In this document: positions 5,948 through 8,541 of the stretch, one piece after another
Layout of the letters: each line of letters opens with the position of its first letter
Position numbering within the stretch: the stretch's first letter is position 1
Notes under the pieces: generated by a model
What the model was told of the DNA's origin: nothing
Databases searched by the model: none
What the model saw: only the letters and a program-made list of their open reading frames with translations
Source: Gammaproteobacteria bacterium
GTDB taxonomy: Bacteria; Pseudomonadota; Gammaproteobacteria; Steroidobacterales; MnTg04
Assembly (NCBI GenBank): GCA_027297845.1
Contig: JAPUHG010000223.1
Location: 1-8,541, forward strand
Length of the DNA: 8,541 nt
Direction: 5' to 3'
Position numbers and translations under genes: made by a program

Positions 5948-8173
5948 ATGAATAAGCGGCTGCTAATACGCGTGCTGATCAGCTCAATGCTGTTTCTCCC
6001 CTTTTTGCTCCACAATCGGGGAGATATACGCCTGGGCTGGCTGGAGCGCCTGGAGCAGATGAGCTATGACGCCAGGCTCCTGTTCACGATGCCAAACACG
6101 CTGGACGATCGTATTGTCATCCTGGATCTGGACGAGAAAAGTCTGTTGGAAGAAGGACAATGGCCGTGGCCGAGAGACCGTTTGGCTCGCCTGGTGAATC
6201 GATTATTCGATGACTACCAGATCAAGGTGCTTGGCTTTGATATCGTATTCGCCGAAGTAGATAACCGCAGCGGGTTAGCAACGCTGGAGCGGTTGGCAAA
6301 AGATGATTTGCAGAATATTCCTGAGTTTCGCCTGGCGCTGGAAAGCTTACGCCCGGTTCTGGATACCGATAGCGTGTTTGCTAATGCCCTCGCAAACCGC
6401 GCGACCGTCCTCGGTTACGTTTTTCGCCACGAGGGCGACGCGGGTGAGGGTGTCTCCTCAGGGATGTTGCCCAAGCCACTGATACCATCGAATGAGAATG
6501 ACACCAACATTCCGTTTGTCGAGGCGGTTGCCTACACCGGTGACATCGCGATGCTGCAAAACAACAATGCCGGTGGTTTCTTTGAGAATGCATTGGTTGA
6601 CCGCGACGGGAAATATCGACGGGTTCCACTGCTGCAAAAGTACAACGGCAACATTTATTCATCCCTTGCCCTTGCGGTGACCTACCACGCCCTGGGTAGG
6701 CCGAATCTGGATTTTGTGTTCCAACATGGCGCGGATGGACCTCGTGACGGTCTCGACCTCGAATGGCTCAAGCTCGGAGACAAAAAGATTCCGGTCGACG
6801 AAAATGCGGCAGTCCTGGTGCCCTACAGGGGGCAGATGGGTAGCTTTCCCTATGTCTCTGCGACCGATGTACTGAATGGGCGCGCAGCGAAATACCCTTT
6901 GAAGGGGTCGATAGTCTTGATGGGGACCAGTGCTGCAGGTCTCCATGACCTGCGAAACACGCCGCTAGGCAATCGCTTCACCGGTGTCGAAATACACGCA
7001 AATATTGTTTCCGGAATCCTGGATCAGAGCATCAAACACCATCCACGATACGTGCAGGGCATCGAAATCACTATTTTGTTTTTGCTCGCTGCTTTTTTAA
7101 CGGCTGTGTTGCCCAGGATACCGGTCATGACGGCGACACTACTGACCGTGCTGGTAATTCTGCTTCTTACCGTTGTGAACCTGCTGCTCTGGAGCCGGGG
7201 TAACTTCGTGCTACCACTCGCGTCGATGCTGATTTTCACATTCTTGTTGTATTTCCTGCACATGATTTACGGGTATTTCGTCGAGACACGTGGGAAAAGA
7301 GAGTTGTCCGTGCTATTCGGCCAATATGTCCCGCCGGAGCTGGTTGCCGAAATGGGCAACAATCCAGGTAAGTTTACGATGGCGAGCGAAAGCCGGGAAA
7401 TGACCGTGATGTTCGCTGACATCCGGAATTTTACCGGAATCGCAGAACGACTCAGCCCACCCGAAGTGAGCCAGCTTCTCAATGCTTTTCTCACACCGAT
7501 GACCCAAGTGATCCAGCGACATCGCGGCACGATCGATAAATACATGGGCGACGCGATCATGGCTTTCTGGGGCGCGCCGGTCAGAGATCCGCAACATGCG
7601 AGAAACGCCTTGTTATCGGCCATCGAAATGCAGGGAGCGCTCAGCCAGCTGCAAAAGGGCTTTGATCGCAGGGGCTGGCCGGAAATCAAAGTCGGGATCG
7701 GCATGAACACAGGCGAAATGCGGGTGGGCAACATGGGTTCGAGCTTTCGGATGGCCTACACCGTGATGGGAGATTCAGTGAATCTGGGGGCGCGGCTGGA
7801 GAGCCTGACCAAAGTGTATGGTGTGGATATCGCGGTCGGAGAGGCTACCTGCAAAGCGGTGCCGGATTTTGCCTTTCTGGAACTCGATCGGGTTCGAGTC
7901 AAGGGAAGAGACGAGTCCGTCGCCATCTTCAGTCCGGTGGGACCGCGCGATGAAATGGGAAATGAAACCAGGCAAATGCTGAAAAAATATGCCGTCGCAT
8001 TAAAGTTTTACCGCGACCGGGATTGGGATTCGGCCGAAAAAGAATTTTTCGGCCTGACTCAGTCATTTCCAAAGCGCAAGCTTTTTAGTCTGTATCTTGA
8101 CCGGGTAACTCGATTCAGAAGCGCCCCTCCTGCCGATGACTGGGATGGCGTTTCTGATATTTCCCACAAGTAA
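5948..8173 (+). CDS. CHASE2-domain class III adenylate cyclase
   Basis: This is a membrane receptor cyclase making cAMP from ATP. The 741 residues show an N-terminal transmembrane helix (about 5-22), a large extracytoplasmic CHASE2 sensor (about 25-360; early motif DDRIVILDLDEKSL at 53-66, and KGSIVLMGTSAAGLHDLRNT at 319-338), and three closely spaced helices (about 371-390, 393-415, 420-443). The class III catalytic domain spans about 480-665. Metal-binding Asp491 (FADIRNF) and Asp535 (KYMGDA) are present, as are the adenine-selecting pair Lys531 and Asp609 and the transition-state pair Asn612 and Arg616, so a functional adenylate rather than guanylate cyclase is predicted. A conserved-looking tail of about 70 residues, rich in aromatics, follows. 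GGAG at 5940-5943 lies four nt before the ATG. The gene diverges from gspC. The ligand cannot be inferred. Confidence 0.94.
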   Translation: MNKRLLIRVLISSMLFLPFLLHNRGDIRLGWLERLEQMSYDARLLFTMPNTLDDRIVILDLDEKSLLEEGQWPWPRDRLARLVNRLFDDYQIKVLGFDIVFAEVDNRSGLATLERLAKDDLQNIPEFRLALESLRPVLDTDSVFANALANRATVLGYVFRHEGDAGEGVSSGMLPKPLIPSNENDTNIPFVEAVAYTGDIAMLQNNNAGGFFENALVDRDGKYRRVPLLQKYNGNIYSSLALAVTYHALGRPNLDFVFQHGADGPRDGLDLEWLKLGDKKIPVDENAAVLVPYRGQMGSFPYVSATDVLNGRAAKYPLKGSIVLMGTSAAGLHDLRNTPLGNRFTGVEIHANIVSGILDQSIKHHPRYVQGIEITILFLLAAFLTAVLPRIPVMTATLLTVLVILLLTVVNLLLWSRGNFVLPLASMLIFTFLLYFLHMIYGYFVETRGKRELSVLFGQYVPPELVAEMGNNPGKFTMASESREMTVMFADIRNFTGIAERLSPPEVSQLLNAFLTPMTQVIQRHRGTIDKYMGDAIMAFWGAPVRDPQHARNALLSAIEMQGALSQLQKGFDRRGWPEIKVGIGMNTGEMRVGNMGSSFRMAYTVMGDSVNLGARLESLTKVYGVDIAVGEATCKAVPDFAFLELDRVRVKGRDESVAIFSPVGPRDEMGNETRQMLKKYAVALKFYRDRDWDSAEKEFFGLTQSFPKRKLFSLYLDRVTRFRSAPPADDWDGVSDISHK

Positions 8174-8189
8174 CGGTGGCACAAAATTG

Positions 8190-8219
8190 TTGTCCAAAAG
8201 TTGGCCCGGAAGATGTAAA
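8190..8219 (+). promoter_or_regulatory. Weak candidate promoter for clpS
   Basis: In the 75-nt gap after the cyclase, TTGTCC (8190-8195) and TGTAAA (8214-8219) are separated by 18 nt; each matches its sigma70 consensus at four of six positions. No terminator hairpin is visible in the gap, so read-through from the cyclase gene is an equally good explanation for clpS expression. Confidence 0.25.
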
Positions 8220-8248
8220 ATCAGGAGAATCGGAGCGAAAACGACAAC

Positions 8249-8541
8249 ATGACTGATCGGAAGGAACACAGCGAGCAAGGCCTTGCGGTAAAAGAAGCGC
8301 GACCCAAGCTGAAGCGGCCGCCAATGTACAAGGTGTTGTTGCTCAATGACGACTACACGCCGATGGACTTCGTCGTCGGCGTGCTCGAACAGTTTTTCTC
8401 CATGGACCGGGTCAAGGCCACGCGCGTTATGCTGCAGGTCCATACTGAAGGGCAGGGCGCCTGTGGGGCCTTTACCTTTGAAATCGCGGAAACCAAAGTC
8501 GCCCAGGTCAATGCATATTCGAGACAGCAGCAGCATCCTTT
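8249..8541 (+). CDS. clpS: ATP-dependent Clp protease adaptor ClpS (3' end missing)
   Basis: ClpS binds proteins carrying N-degron residues and delivers them to the ClpAP protease in the cytoplasm. The frame runs from the ATG at 8249 to the window edge with 97 complete codons. The family is about 105 residues, so only some 8-10 are missing. After a variable N-terminal extension (1-23) comes the core: MYKVLLLNDDYTPMDFVVGV (26-45) with the N-degron-contacting Asn33, Asp34 and Met39, and His65 in VHTEGQGACG. The ending ETKVAQVNAYSRQQQHP is typical. These positions equal Asn34, Asp35, Met40 and His66 of the E. coli protein, shifted by one. GGAG at 8232-8235 is 13 nt from the ATG, somewhat far. 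In many proteobacteria clpA follows directly, which would place it past the right edge. Confidence 0.95.
   Translation, partial: MTDRKEHSEQGLAVKEARPKLKRPPMYKVLLLNDDYTPMDFVVGVLEQFFSMDRVKATRVMLQVHTEGQGACGAFTFEIAETKVAQVNAYSRQQQHP

Noticed and set aside
8173..8248. A terminator after the adenylate cyclase.
   Set aside because: Only a four-pair CCAA/TTGG hairpin (8194-8204) with no T-tract is present; too weak to call.
8063..8536. A 157-codon minus-strand frame covering the cyclase end and clpS.
   Set aside because: It is antisense to the clearly recognised clpS and the cyclase 3' end, with no domain of its own.

Overview
The window looks like chromosomal DNA of a gammaproteobacterium. It carries a type II secretion (Gsp) gene run in the usual C-D-E-F order, a CHASE2-type class III adenylate cyclase, and a ClpS adaptor very close in sequence to the enterobacterial protein. 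The assignment rests on protein families only; no rRNA or other taxonomic marker is present.

Layout. Reading leftward on the minus strand from about 5763 are gspC (5763-4804), gspD (4775-2751), gspE (2764-1247) and gspF (973 to the left edge, incomplete). C and D are 28 nt apart and D and E overlap by 14 nt, as expected for a translationally linked operon. A 273-nt non-coding spacer then separates gspE from gspF and may be an inserted interspersed repeat. The remaining pseudopilin genes (gspG onwards) would lie beyond the left edge.

To the right, a 184-nt divergent intergenic region (5764-5947) separates gspC from a plus-strand gene for a 741-residue membrane adenylate cyclase with a CHASE2 sensor (5948-8173). 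This region holds a plausible sigma70 promoter reading into gspC, a 22-bp inverted repeat on its -35 box, and an 8-of-10 match to the CRP consensus. After a 75-nt gap comes clpS (8249 to the right edge, lacking only its last few codons).

How the parts work together. GspC (inner-membrane PDZ linker) contacts GspD (outer-membrane secretin). GspE (ATPase) acts with GspF (inner-membrane platform) to drive pseudopilus assembly and export of folded periplasmic proteins. The cyclase should turn a periplasmic or membrane signal into cAMP. A regulatory link to secretion is suggested only by divergent arrangement and the CRP-like site. ClpS, the N-degron adaptor of ClpAP, appears to begin an unrelated locus. 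The protein-coding content is largely conventional; the gspE-gspF spacer and the divergent regulatory region are the least explained parts.
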